Below are positions 28,458-37,819 of a DNA stretch of 64,000 nucleotides, in pieces; the first letter of the stretch is position 1; each line of letters opens with the position of its first letter. The position numbers and the translations under genes are program-made. The notes under the pieces are model-generated. The model was not told the DNA's origin. It was given only the letters and a program-made list of their open reading frames with translations, and did no database searches. Origin of the DNA: Kosakonia cowanii JCM 10956 = DSM 18146 (GTDB taxonomy: Bacteria > Pseudomonadota > Gammaproteobacteria > Enterobacterales > Enterobacteriaceae); contig NZ_CP019445.1 in NCBI RefSeq assembly GCF_001975225.1, forward strand, positions 3,224,001-3,288,000. The letters run 5' to 3'.

Positions 28458-31400
28458 ATGAAGAAAAGTCTTAACTGCAGTTACCGGCTGGTGTGGAATG
28501 ACGTTCAGCGGGCGTTCGTGGTGGTTTCCGAACTGACACGGGCAAAAGGCAAGCGCGCAGGCGGCGCGGTATTAATCTCAGCGGCGGTGGGCGGTCTGTT
28601 CGCCAGCAGCGGGGCAATGGCATTCACCCCGGATGTCACCGATTCGGTGCGGGATGAGGTGGTGCAGGAGGGCGTGCAGAATGTGCGCTCCGGTGGGTTA
28701 ACCACTAACCATACTATCGGCAGTCGCGGTACCCAGATCGTGGCGGGCGGTCAGACCGTTGATACCCGCGTTCAGGATGGCGGCTCGCAGATTGTGCGCC
28801 AGAATGGCCAGACCAGCGGTACCGTGGTCACTAATGGCGTACAGATTGTTGAAGTGGACGGCACTGCAACCGGCTCGCAGCTTAACAGCGGCGGCACGCA
28901 GGCGGTCTCCGGTAAGGCGAGCGGTACCGTGGTCGGTGCAGGCGGCGTGCAAACCGTGCTGCAAAGCGGTCTGGCAAGCCAGACGGTAATTAACAACGGC
29001 GGCGTACAGGCCGTCAGCGGCAAATCAGTCGAAGGTGTGGTTAACGCGGGCGGCACGCAGCTTATCAACAACGGCGGTTTCTCCCAGGATGCGACGGTCA
29101 ACAGCGGCGGTATCCAGCATGTTAACGTCGGGGGTTCCGCCGCCGATACCGCTATCTTTGGCGGCGGCAATCAAATTGTTGCCGGTACGGTATCCGGCGC
29201 CCACCTCAACGACGGCGGCGCGCAGCTGGTTCAGCAAACGGGTAAAGCCATCGGCACCATCGTCAATAATCGTGGTACTCAGACCGTCGACGGCACCGCG
29301 ATCTCTGCGGTGGTTAACGGCGGCGGTACCCAACTTGTGCATAGCGGCGGGCTGGCGGCGGGCACCACCGTCAACAGCGGCGGCATCCAGCATATCAAAC
29401 AGGGTGGCGCAGCCTCCGACGGCGTCGTGTTTGGCGGCGGCACCCAGGTTCTCTCGGGAACCGCATCCGGCACCAGCGTCAGCGACGGCGGTGCGCAGTT
29501 AGTCCAGGCAACCGGTAAATCTACCGGGACCATCATCAACAATCGCGGCACGCAGACCGTTGACGGCCAGGCGATCGACTCGGTGGTCAATGCGGGCGGT
29601 ACGCAGCTGGTTAACCGCGGCGGTCTGGCGACCGGCGGCGTAGTAAACACCGGCGGTCTGCAGCATGTCAGCGTAGGCGGTGCGGCATCCGACGCCACGC
29701 TGCTCGGCGGTACCCAGCTGGTGGAAGGTATGACCTCCGGCACCGTCATCAATAACCGCGGTTTGCAGCAGATCCACGCCAGCGGCATGAGCAAAGACGC
29801 AGTGGTTAACGCGGGCGGTGAACAGGATGTCGACGGCGTTTCGCTCTCTGCAGAGGTGAACGACGGCGGTCTGCAGAAAGTGCGCAGCGGCGGTAACGCG
29901 ACCAGCGCGGTGATCAACGCCGGTGGGATCCAGAGCGTGCTCACGGGCGGTTCAACCACCGCTACCACGCTGCTGGGCGGTATTCAGCAGTTAGCAGGCG
30001 TAGCGGCAGACACCATTATCGGTGCGGGCGGCGTACAACACGTGCAGGTGGGCGGCAGCGCGACGGGATCGCTTATCAATGAAGACGGCCTGCAACGCGT
30101 GGACGGCACTGCCACCTCATCGGTGATCTATGACGGCGGCACCCAGCTGGTCAATAACGGTGGTCTGGCGAAGAGCGCAACCGTTAACAGCGGCGGTCTG
30201 CAGCATATTAATGAAGGCGGAGCGGCGTCCGACACCACGGTGTTTGGCGGCGGTAAGCAGGTTGTTGCCGGCACGGCGTCCGGTACCAGCATCAACAACG
30301 GCGGTCATCAGCTGGTGCAGGCCACCGGTAAAGCTACCGATACCATTATCAACAGCGGCGGCACCCAGGCGGTAGACGGTGCGGCCATTGCTGCTGTGGT
30401 CAACGACGGCGGGGTACAGCTGATCCACTCCGGTGCGCTGGCCAGCGGATCGCAGGTGAATGCCGGCGGTCTGCAGCATATCAATGAAGGCGGTGCCGCG
30501 TCGGATGCGCTGCTGTTTGGCGGTACCCAGGTTGTTGAAGGTACGGCATCCAATACCCGCGTGGACGCAGGCGGTGTGCAGCAGGTTCACGCTACCGGCA
30601 AAACCACCGACAGCAAAATCTATGACGGCGGTTTCCAGGATGTTGACGGCACGGCAAACGGCACCACCGTCTACAGCGGCGGTAAACAGCTGATCCGCAG
30701 CGGCGGTCACGCGAACGATACCCGCGTTGATAAAGATGGCGTGCAGATTGTGCGGGCCAACGGTGCGGCTTCAAAAACCACCCTGCTGGGCGGAACGCAG
30801 CAAGTTGCCGGGTTGGCAGGCGATACGGTCATCGGCGACGGCGGCATTCAGCACGTGCAGGTGGGCGGCATCGCAACGGGATCGCTTATCAACAGTGGCG
30901 GTTTGCAGCGCGTTGACGGTTCGGCGACCTCAGCCGTGGTCAACAACGGCGGCGTGCAGCTGGTTAACAGCGGCGGGCTTGCCGCGGGCTCCATCGTTAA
31001 CAGCGGTGGCCTGCAGCACATCAACGTCGGCGGCGCGGCCTCTGACGGCACGGTATTCGGCGGCGGCAAACAGCTGGTGGCGGGTACGGCTTCCGGCACC
31101 AGCGTCAGCGATGGCGGCCAGCAGATCGTGCAGGCGAGCGGTAAAACCACCAATACCCAAATCAACACCGGCGGCGTGCAGAGCGTCGACGGCAATGCCA
31201 CCTCATCAGTCGTGCGCAACGGCGGTACGCAGCTGGTGAACCGGGGCGGCCTGGCGGCAGGCACTACGGTGCACAGCGGCGGCCTGCAGCACATCAATGT
31301 TGGTGGCGCGGCCTCCGACGGCACGGTATTTGGCGGCGGCAAGCAGGTAGTTGCGGGCACGGCGTCCGGCACCAGCCTGAGTGATGGCGGTCAGCAGATC

Positions 31401-34400
31401 GTGCAGGCGAGCGGTAAAACCACCGATACTCATATCAACAGCGGCGGCGTGCAGAGCGTAGATGGCACCGCTATCTCCTCGGTCGTTAACGACGGCGGTC
31501 AGCAGCTTGTCAACAACGGCGGCCTTGCTGCCGGTTCAATCGTCAAAAATGGCGGGGTCCAGCATGTCTCAGCCGGTGGCGCAGCCTCCGATGGCACAGT
31601 GTTTGGCGGCGGTACGCAGCTGGTTCAGGGTACGGCTTCCGGCACCAGCATCAGCGACGGCGGCGTACAGCTGATTACGAAAGGCGGCCAGGCACGCGGC
31701 ACGCTGGTGAACAGCGGTGGCGTCCAGCGCGTAGACGGTCAGTCGTTCGAGGCGGTGATCAATAACGGCGGCCAGCAGATCGTTGACCCCTACGGCTGGT
31801 CGCGCCAGAGCGTGATTAACGCGGGCGGCAAGCAGATCCTCAGCAACGCGGCGGTGGCGATCTCCACCGTACTTAACGGCGGTGAGCAGCACGTTAATAA
31901 CGGCGCGAAATCCTTCGCTGCGCGCGTGCTGGGTGGAACGCAGAATATCGGTAGCGGCGGCCAAGCCTTCGAAGCGCGTATCGAGAAGGGCGGCGTGCAG
32001 AACGTTAACGATGGCGGTTATACCTACGGCGGTACTATCTCTGAGGGTGGCAGACAAAACGTTGCCGCTGGCGGCGTTACCGACTTCACCTTTGTTGATG
32101 GCGGCCTGCAGGTCGTTGACGGCACGTCGATTGTCAGCATTGTGAAAAACGGCGGGCGTCAGGTGGTCAACAAAAATGCCAACGCCGAAGTCTCTATCGT
32201 CACTGATGGCGGTATCCAGGAGGTGTTCGGCACTACCACCGGTTCGGAAATCACCCGTGCAGAACAGCGTATCTACAGCGGCGGCTCAGCTATCTCTACC
32301 GTGCTGAACGACAATGCAGTACAGGGGATTTACGACGGCGCCGTGGTCACCGATACCCGCAACCGTCACGGCATCCAGAATATTTACAACGGTGGCCGTG
32401 CGGAAAATAACCTGATGGATAACTTTGCGGTGCAGAATATCGCCGCCGGGGGCACGGCAGTCAACACCTCGTTGGGCAACGACAGCCAGCAGAATGTGCG
32501 CGGGAGCGCGGTGGATACCGATCTCTCCGCAAACAGCGTGCAGAACGTCTATCGCGGCGGTACGGCAACACGCACCACGCTCTACGAGCGCGGCACGCAG
32601 AATATCTACAGCGGTGGTTCATCAGATTTTGCTGTTATCAACGTCGGCGGGATCCAGAACGTGCTGACCGGCGGCACCGCCAGCAACACCACCATTAACG
32701 GTGGCGGTACGCAGAACGTCAACAGCGGCGGGACGGTGATCTCCACCATCATCCGCGAGGGCGGGATCCAGAACGTTAATGACGGCGCAATCGTCATCGA
32801 CAACAAGGTAGTTGGCGATCAGGTGGTTAACCAGGGCGGCACCGTTGCCTCCTCTACCGTCAGCGAAAACGGCGCCCAGAGCGTCACCTTTGGCGGCAAG
32901 GCTATCGCCACCACCGTCAGCAAAGGCGGTGCCCAGTTCGTTCGTGCCGGGGGCGTGGCGGATCTGACAGCGATTGAGCGTGGCGGCATGCTGGCGCTGG
33001 AAGATGGTGCAACGGTCACCAATATCAATCTCAACAGCGGCGCAGCGCTGATGGCTGGCACCGACACCACGCTTAACGGCACTAATGCCAACGGCAGCTT
33101 CTCCATTGCCAATAAGATCGCCGATAGCCTGCTGCTGGAAAGCGGCGGTCTGCTGGCGGTTGCCGCAGACGGCAGCGCCAACAACACCGTTGTTGGCGAG
33201 AACGGTACGCTGAACGTTGCCGAGGGTGGCATGCTGACCGGAGTCACCAAAATCAATGATGGTGGTACGCTGGCCGGTAATGTGAACAACGACGGCGAAC
33301 TGCGCATCACCACTGAGGACAGCGCCAGCACCGTTAACGCGGCGATCAACGGCAACGGTACGCTCTATAAAGAGGGTAACAACACGCTGACCCTGAGCGG
33401 GGCGCTTAACCAGGCGGGCGGCACCTACCTGCAGAGCGGTACCCTCGTGTTCAGCGGGCTGGATGCGGTGACCGACATCATCGCCCAGGCCGGGACCTCT
33501 TTGCAGTTGAGCAACGGCTCCACGCTGACCGGGATGATTGACCCGACCGACCTGACCGTCGATGCGGGTTCAAACTGGCTGATGACCGACAGCTCCCTGC
33601 TCGACAACCTGACGCTGGGCGGCACCATTGATTACCAGGCACCGACCGGGGCGTTTGTACCGAAAACCCTGACCGTCACTAACCTGGCGGGCAATGGCGG
33701 CACCATCACCCTTAACACCCTGTTTGATGGTAATACCGCAGTGAGTGACAGCCTGGTACTGGATGGCGGTACTGCCACCGGTAACACCAATATCGCCATT
33801 CGCAGCCAGGGCGGCCTCGGGGCACGTACCAGCGGTAACGGCATTCAGGTGGTGAACGCCATTAACGGCGCGACCACCACCGATGATGCTTTCCGTCTTG
33901 ACGGCAGCCTGCAGGCGGGTGCGTATAACTACACCCTGCAACAGGGCAGCGCCGACGAGAGCTGGTATCTGACCACCGCTGAGGCAGGCGGTAACGCAGA
34001 CGGCCCGCAGAACTACCGTTCAGCGATGTACCTCTACAGCTCCGTCTACGCTCAGGCAATGGATTATGACAGTGCGCTGCTCGGCTCGCTGGATGCCCGT
34101 CGCTATGCGGCGCGTACCCCGACCGAAGGCGGCAGCAATATGTGGGCCCGTTTCCAGGCCGGTCAGCTGAGCCACGATCACGGCGGCAGTGACCTGAGCA
34201 ATGGCAACACGCCGGAAAGCAAAGGCGGCTACACCTTCCTGCAGATCGGTAGTGATTTGTGGCAGGGTTCCGGCTCTGGCATGGAGTGGACTGCGGGGAT
34301 CTACGGTGCGGCAGGTCTCTCCGCTATCGACGTGCAGCGTAACAACAAGTCGAAAGCCGGTACGGTTCGCGATGACGCTTACAGCGGCGGTCTCTACCTC

Positions 34401-34988
34401 AATGGCGTGCATGAGAGCGGCTGGTGGATGGACGTAGTGGCACAGGGTACTCGCCACAACTTCGACACTAATCCGCGCGACGGCGACGGCCTGAAAACCC
34501 ACGGCTGGGGCTACGTTGGCTCCTTCGAAACCGGTCTGCCGTTTGAGATTGGCAGCGGCCTGGTGCTGGAACCGCAGGTGCAGTACCAGTATCGCGGCGT
34601 GAACCTGAAAGATGGCAGTGATGATGTGGCTGACGTCCAGTTCGGTGATGGTCACAGCCAGCAGGTGCGTGCCGGTCTGCGTCTGGGCAACAACGCGACG
34701 CTGAAAGAGAGCGGTAAACCTGTACCGGTAAGCTGGTTTATCCGTCCGTCCTTTATCCAGACCTTCGACTCGAAGGGCACGCTGAATGTCAGCGCGCCGG
34801 GTGTGGCAGGCAGCGAAACGTCGTTCAATCCGGATCAGGATGGCACCGCAGCAGCGCTGGATGTCGGCATTGACGGCCAGATCCGCGACAACGTGACCCT
34901 CGGGGTGCGCGCGGGCTACACCCGCAGCATTGATGACGCGGGTACCGGCGGCTACGGTGGTCAAATCACGCTGAAAGTCGGCTTCTGA
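28458..34988 (+). CDS. AIDA-I/TibA-type self-associating autotransporter adhesin
   Basis: A 2176-residue type Va autotransporter. Residues 1-25 form the extended signal peptide region (YRLVWNDVQRAFVVVSEL), with cleavage likely after Ala55 (GAMA). Residues from about 80 to 1520 are imperfect 17-19-residue strand-loop-strand repeats (pattern GGTQLVxxGGxAxxTxVNSG), the substrates of BAHT heptosyltransferases. Residues 1738-1850 form a pertactin-like autochaperone region, and 1895-2176 the 12-strand beta-barrel ending in LKVGF with terminal Phe. Members of this family mediate autoaggregation, biofilm and host or plant attachment. GAGGA precedes the ATG. The frame is intact despite heavy repetition. 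The target surface is unknown. Confidence 0.94.
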   Translation: MKKSLNCSYRLVWNDVQRAFVVVSELTRAKGKRAGGAVLISAAVGGLFASSGAMAFTPDVTDSVRDEVVQEGVQNVRSGGLTTNHTIGSRGTQIVAGGQTVDTRVQDGGSQIVRQNGQTSGTVVTNGVQIVEVDGTATGSQLNSGGTQAVSGKASGTVVGAGGVQTVLQSGLASQTVINNGGVQAVSGKSVEGVVNAGGTQLINNGGFSQDATVNSGGIQHVNVGGSAADTAIFGGGNQIVAGTVSGAHLNDGGAQLVQQTGKAIGTIVNNRGTQTVDGTAISAVVNGGGTQLVHSGGLAAGTTVNSGGIQHIKQGGAASDGVVFGGGTQVLSGTASGTSVSDGGAQLVQATGKSTGTIINNRGTQTVDGQAIDSVVNAGGTQLVNRGGLATGGVVNTGGLQHVSVGGAASDATLLGGTQLVEGMTSGTVINNRGLQQIHASGMSKDAVVNAGGEQDVDGVSLSAEVNDGGLQKVRSGGNATSAVINAGGIQSVLTGGSTTATTLLGGIQQLAGVAADTIIGAGGVQHVQVGGSATGSLINEDGLQRVDGTATSSVIYDGGTQLVNNGGLAKSATVNSGGLQHINEGGAASDTTVFGGGKQVVAGTASGTSINNGGHQLVQATGKATDTIINSGGTQAVDGAAIAAVVNDGGVQLIHSGALASGSQVNAGGLQHINEGGAASDALLFGGTQVVEGTASNTRVDAGGVQQVHATGKTTDSKIYDGGFQDVDGTANGTTVYSGGKQLIRSGGHANDTRVDKDGVQIVRANGAASKTTLLGGTQQVAGLAGDTVIGDGGIQHVQVGGIATGSLINSGGLQRVDGSATSAVVNNGGVQLVNSGGLAAGSIVNSGGLQHINVGGAASDGTVFGGGKQLVAGTASGTSVSDGGQQIVQASGKTTNTQINTGGVQSVDGNATSSVVRNGGTQLVNRGGLAAGTTVHSGGLQHINVGGAASDGTVFGGGKQVVAGTASGTSLSDGGQQIVQASGKTTDTHINSGGVQSVDGTAISSVVNDGGQQLVNNGGLAAGSIVKNGGVQHVSAGGAASDGTVFGGGTQLVQGTASGTSISDGGVQLITKGGQARGTLVNSGGVQRVDGQSFEAVINNGGQQIVDPYGWSRQSVINAGGKQILSNAAVAISTVLNGGEQHVNNGAKSFAARVLGGTQNIGSGGQAFEARIEKGGVQNVNDGGYTYGGTISEGGRQNVAAGGVTDFTFVDGGLQVVDGTSIVSIVKNGGRQVVNKNANAEVSIVTDGGIQEVFGTTTGSEITRAEQRIYSGGSAISTVLNDNAVQGIYDGAVVTDTRNRHGIQNIYNGGRAENNLMDNFAVQNIAAGGTAVNTSLGNDSQQNVRGSAVDTDLSANSVQNVYRGGTATRTTLYERGTQNIYSGGSSDFAVINVGGIQNVLTGGTASNTTINGGGTQNVNSGGTVISTIIREGGIQNVNDGAIVIDNKVVGDQVVNQGGTVASSTVSENGAQSVTFGGKAIATTVSKGGAQFVRAGGVADLTAIERGGMLALEDGATVTNINLNSGAALMAGTDTTLNGTNANGSFSIANKIADSLLLESGGLLAVAADGSANNTVVGENGTLNVAEGGMLTGVTKINDGGTLAGNVNNDGELRITTEDSASTVNAAINGNGTLYKEGNNTLTLSGALNQAGGTYLQSGTLVFSGLDAVTDIIAQAGTSLQLSNGSTLTGMIDPTDLTVDAGSNWLMTDSSLLDNLTLGGTIDYQAPTGAFVPKTLTVTNLAGNGGTITLNTLFDGNTAVSDSLVLDGGTATGNTNIAIRSQGGLGARTSGNGIQVVNAINGATTTDDAFRLDGSLQAGAYNYTLQQGSADESWYLTTAEAGGNADGPQNYRSAMYLYSSVYAQAMDYDSALLGSLDARRYAARTPTEGGSNMWARFQAGQLSHDHGGSDLSNGNTPESKGGYTFLQIGSDLWQGSGSGMEWTAGIYGAAGLSAIDVQRNNKSKAGTVRDDAYSGGLYLNGVHESGWWMDVVAQGTRHNFDTNPRDGDGLKTHGWGYVGSFETGLPFEIGSGLVLEPQVQYQYRGVNLKDGSDDVADVQFGDGHSQQVRAGLRLGNNATLKESGKPVPVSWFIRPSFIQTFDSKGTLNVSAPGVAGSETSFNPDQDGTAAALDVGIDGQIRDNVTLGVRAGYTRSIDDAGTGGYGGQITLKVGF
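29058..31650 (+). repeat. Higher-order 273-bp repeat in the autotransporter passenger
   Basis: The codon for His in GGxQHI/V recurs at 29118, 29391, 29664, 30204, 30477, 31017, 31290 and 31563, with spacings of 273, 273, 540, 273, 540, 273 and 273 bp. Each full 91-residue module has five strand-loop-strand units in fixed order (about 19+19+17+19+17 residues), beginning near TQLVNxGGLA, QHINxGGAASD, QVVxGTASGT, QLVQATGK and QTVDGTA. Confidence 0.9.
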
Positions 34989-35007
34989 TAAGCCTTGCAG
35001 TAATATG

Positions 35008-35039
35008 AAAAGCCGCGCCGCAAGGTGCGGTTTTTTTTA
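35008..35039 (+). terminator. Terminator of the adhesin operon
   Basis: Stem GCCGCGCC/GGTGCGGT (with G-T pairs), GCAA loop and eight T residues, about 20 bp after the autotransporter stop codon. Confidence 0.85.
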
Positions 35040-35151
35040 TCTCTTATTTCTGTAGGGGAGGTTTTATCACGACCGGTAACGCGCAGAAGGCGTGTGGGTG
35101 ATGCTGAAGCTGAGATGAAATAAAGGGGATAAAACAGAGAGTAACAACGAA

Positions 35152-35228
35152 TGGTGCGTCCGAGTGGACTCGAACCACCGACCCCCACCATGTCAAGGTG
35201 GTGCTCTAACCAACTGAGCTACGGACGC
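35152..35228 (-). tRNA. valW: tRNA-Val(GAC), valW-like
   Basis: 77 nt on the minus strand, GCGTCCGTAGCTCAG... to CCA encoded. Acceptor GCGTCCG pairs with CGGACGC; the anticodon loop CTTGACATG gives GAC; the T loop is GGTTCGAGTCC. Its 3' end faces the adhesin operon, about 110 bp from its terminator. Confidence 0.97.
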
Positions 35229-35240
35229 ACTGAAGAAGGA

Positions 35241-35317
35241 TGGTGCGTTCAATTGGACTCGAACCAACGACCCCCACCATGTCAAGGTGGTGCTCTAACC
35301 AACTGAGCTATGAACGC
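35241..35317 (-). tRNA. valV: tRNA-Val(GAC), valV-like
   Basis: 77 nt on the minus strand beginning GCGTTCATAGCTCAG, with acceptor partner TGAACGC and encoded CCA, anticodon GAC. Twelve bases separate it from the second valine tRNA; the tandem pair and its sequence match E. coli valV-valW. Transcribed first of the two. Confidence 0.97.
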
Positions 35318-35439
35318 AATGTTGTGGTTGACAACGGGGACGAATATTAGCGGCAGCCCGCAGATGTGGCAAGCGGAAAATGGCAGATTTCTTACTGAAT
35401 TCACTCGATTGCGGAACAACTGAGCAAAACGCGCTGAAA

Positions 35440-35461
35440 GTAGCCGCCCGCAGGCGGCTAC
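35440..35461 (-). terminator. Terminator of mdtK
   Basis: Nine-base-pair stem GTAGCCGCC/GGCGGCTAC with a 4-base loop, followed on the minus strand by TTTC, 6 bp after the mdtK stop codon. Confidence 0.75.
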
Positions 35462-35467
35462 AGCGGT

Positions 35468-36841
35468 TTAGCGTGCCGCGCGCTGCAAAATACGGCTCGA
35501 AGGCTGACGCTGCAAATGGCGCATGCGCAGCATCATCATCACCGCCGCCGAGGTCAGCCCAATAATAAAGCCCATCCAGAAGCCTGCCGGCCCCATTGGG
35601 GCAACCACCAGATCCGTCAGCGCCAGAATGTAGCCGGTCGGCAGCCCCAGCACCCAGTAGGCGATAAAGGTAATAAAGAAGATCGAACGCGTATCTTTAT
35701 ACCCACGCAAGATGCCGCTACCGATTACCTGAATCGAATCAGAGATCTGATAAATAGCCGCCAGCATCATCAGATGCGACGCCAGCGCCACCACTTCCGG
35801 GTTGTCGTTATAGAGCAGGGCGATCTGCTCGCGCATCAGCACCGTAAACACCGCGGTAATGGCCGCCATACAGACGCCGACCATCAACCCGGTGCGCGCC
35901 GAGGTTTTGGCATCAATCGTCGAGCCCTGACCGAGGCGGAAGCCGACGCGAATGGTGACCGCCGCTGCCAGCGACATCGGCAATACGAACATCAGCGAGC
36001 TGAAGTTAAGCGCAATCTGGTGCCCGGCAACATCGACAATGCCAAGAGGTGAGACCAGCAGCGCGACGACGGCAAACAGGGTCACTTCGAAAAAGAGTGC
36101 CAGCGCAATCGGTAAGCCGAGCTGGGTCAGCCGTTTCAGCACTGCCATATCGGGACGTGCGAAGCGGGCCTCGTGTTTGATGTCGCGCATCGCACCGGCG
36201 TGTTTCACGTAGAGGCGCATAAAGATAAACATCACCCAGTAGACCGACGCGGTCGCCACGCCGCAGCCGACGCCGCCCAGCTCCGGCATACCGAAACGGC
36301 CATAGATAAAGGCGTAGTTAACCGGAATATTGACCAGCAGGCCGATAAAGCCCATCACCATGCCGGGTTTGGTTCGCGCCAGCCCTTCGCACTGGTTGCG
36401 CAACACCTGGAAGAAGAGGTAACCCGGTGCGCCCCACATCAGCGCGCGTAAAAAGTGGACCGCTTTATCGGCCATCAGCGGGTCGATGTTATGCATGGCG
36501 CGAATAATATGACCGGCGTTCCACAGCACAATCATAATCAGCACCGATACGGCACCCGCCAGCCAGAACCCCTGGCTCACCTGATGCGCGATGCGATCGC
36601 GACGCCCGGAACCATTCAGTTGCGCAATCACCGGCGTCATTGCCAGCAGCAGGCCGTGACCAAATAGAATAGCGGGAAACCAGATAGAGGTACCGATAGC
36701 GACCGCAGCCATATCCGTGGCGCTATAGCCCCCGGCCATCACGGTATCGACGAAGCCCATCGCCGTCTGGGCAACCTGCGCAAAAATCACCGGCAGGGCA
36801 AGTGCCAGTAATTGACGCGCCTCTGTTACATACTTCTGCAC
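35468..36841 (-). CDS. mdtK: MdtK, MATE-family multidrug efflux pump
   Basis: Na+- or H+-coupled multidrug and toxic-compound extrusion transporter, 457 residues as in E. coli NorM/MdtK, with twelve membrane segments in two pseudo-symmetric halves. Typical stretches are [24 protein letters not shown] near the N-terminus and [21 protein letters not shown] in the second half. Divergent from ribE and downstream-adjacent to the valine tRNAs, conserved enterobacterial order. Confidence 0.97.
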   Translation of the reverse strand: MQKYVTEARQLLALALPVIFAQVAQTAMGFVDTVMAGGYSATDMAAVAIGTSIWFPAILFGHGLLLAMTPVIAQLNGSGRRDRIAHQVSQGFWLAGAVSVLIMIVLWNAGHIIRAMHNIDPLMADKAVHFLRALMWGAPGYLFFQVLRNQCEGLARTKPGMVMGFIGLLVNIPVNYAFIYGRFGMPELGGVGCGVATASVYWVMFIFMRLYVKHAGAMRDIKHEARFARPDMAVLKRLTQLGLPIALALFFEVTLFAVVALLVSPLGIVDVAGHQIALNFSSLMFVLPMSLAAAVTIRVGFRLGQGSTIDAKTSARTGLMVGVCMAAITAVFTVLMREQIALLYNDNPEVVALASHLMMLAAIYQISDSIQVIGSGILRGYKDTRSIFFITFIAYWVLGLPTGYILALTDLVVAPMGPAGFWMGFIIGLTSAAVMMMLRMRHLQRQPSSRILQRAAR

Positions 36842-37109
36842 GCGAACACCTATATATTGTTGTTATAAGAGAGAATGGAAATACTTAAGAGAAAGGAGTT
36901 ATATCCTTGTGCGACAAAAAATGCCGCACTGCGATAGGTGCGACATCTGCTCAAATAGTACCTGTTAACGCCTCTTTTTGCCACGTTATCCATAAATCAA
37001 AATTATCTTTCGCCGCAAAGCGGGCCTCAGGCTGGCAAGGGAATTTTTCACCTGTTATTGTGCGTGAAGCACACGGTAATACCGTAAGAATGAAACAGGA
37101 GTGATGATT

Positions 37110-37748
37110 ATGTTTACGGGTATTGTACAGGGCACGGCAAAAGTGGTGTCGATTGACGAAAAACCGAATTTTCGCACCCACGTTGTTGAGCTGCCTGAAA
37201 CGATGCTGGACGGAATTGAAACTGGGGCGTCCATTGCGCATAACGGCTGCTGTCTGACCGTCACCGAGATTAACGGTAGCCATATCAGCTTCGATTTAAT
37301 GAAAGAGACGCTGCGTATTACCAACCTTGGCGAACTCGAAGTCGGGGATATCGTTAACGTTGAGCGCGCGGCGAAATTCAGCGATGAGATTGGCGGGCAT
37401 TTAATGTCGGGCCATATTATGTCGACCGCTGAAATCGTCAAAATCCTCGCCTCGGAAAATAACCGCCAGATCTGGTTTAAAGTGCAGGATCCGACGCTGA
37501 TGAAATACATCCTTTATAAAGGATTTATCGGCATTGACGGTATCAGCCTGACGGTCGGCGAAGTCACCGCCACGCGTTTTTGCGTGCACCTGATCCCGGA
37601 AACGCTGCAGCGCACCACGCTGAGTGCCAAAAAGCTGGGCCAGCGCGTCAATATTGAGATCGATCCGCAAACCCAGGCCGTTGTCGACACCGTCGAGCGC
37701 GTACTGGCGGCAAAAGAGGCCGCAGTTGTGGTGAATGTCGTCGAGTAA
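37110..37748 (+). CDS. ribE: RibE (RibC), riboflavin synthase alpha subunit
   Basis: Dismutates two molecules of 6,7-dimethyl-8-ribityllumazine to riboflavin. 212 residues in two homologous barrels: [18 protein letters not shown] starts the first, and [14 protein letters not shown] lies in the second. Three possible starts are close together (37101 GTG, 37104, 37110); AGGAG at 37096-37100 has the right spacing only for 37110, and that start gives the family N-terminus. No FMN riboswitch is visible upstream, as expected for this unlinked gene. Also called ribC in E. coli. Confidence 0.96.
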   Translation: MFTGIVQGTAKVVSIDEKPNFRTHVVELPETMLDGIETGASIAHNGCCLTVTEINGSHISFDLMKETLRITNLGELEVGDIVNVERAAKFSDEIGGHLMSGHIMSTAEIVKILASENNRQIWFKVQDPTLMKYILYKGFIGIDGISLTVGEVTATRFCVHLIPETLQRTTLSAKKLGQRVNIEIDPQTQAVVDTVERVLAAKEAAVVVNVVE

Positions 37749-37766
37749 CCAGGCGCCACAAACAGC

Positions 37767-37799
37767 AAAAAGCCGCAGCGTAAACGTTGCGGCTTTTTT
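37767..37799. terminator. Bidirectional terminator between ribE and cfa
   Basis: AAAAAGCCGCAGCG/CGTTGCGGCTTTTTT with a TAAA loop, T tracts on both strands, between two convergent genes. Confidence 0.92.
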
Positions 37800-37819
37800 G
37801 TTGGTCAAACGCAGCAGCG

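Noticed and set aside
28690..33000. Regular repeats considered as a CRISPR array or satellite DNA
   Set aside because: The repeats are in frame, imperfect and codon-structured, have no constant repeat/unique spacer alternation, and encode the strand-loop-strand passenger.
34020..34964. Antisense frame over the autotransporter barrel
   Set aside because: Shadow of the repetitive, biased autotransporter gene; the plus-strand product is unambiguous.
35152..35317. Search for a duplicated tRNA-Val 3' end marking an island boundary
   Set aside because: I found no second copy of the tRNA 3' sequence in 26.1-35.1 kb and no integrase, so an attL/attR pair is not supported from this window.
36842..37109. 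Looked for an FMN riboswitch upstream of ribE
   Set aside because: No conserved RFN element was recognised; in enterobacteria the riboswitch belongs to ribB.
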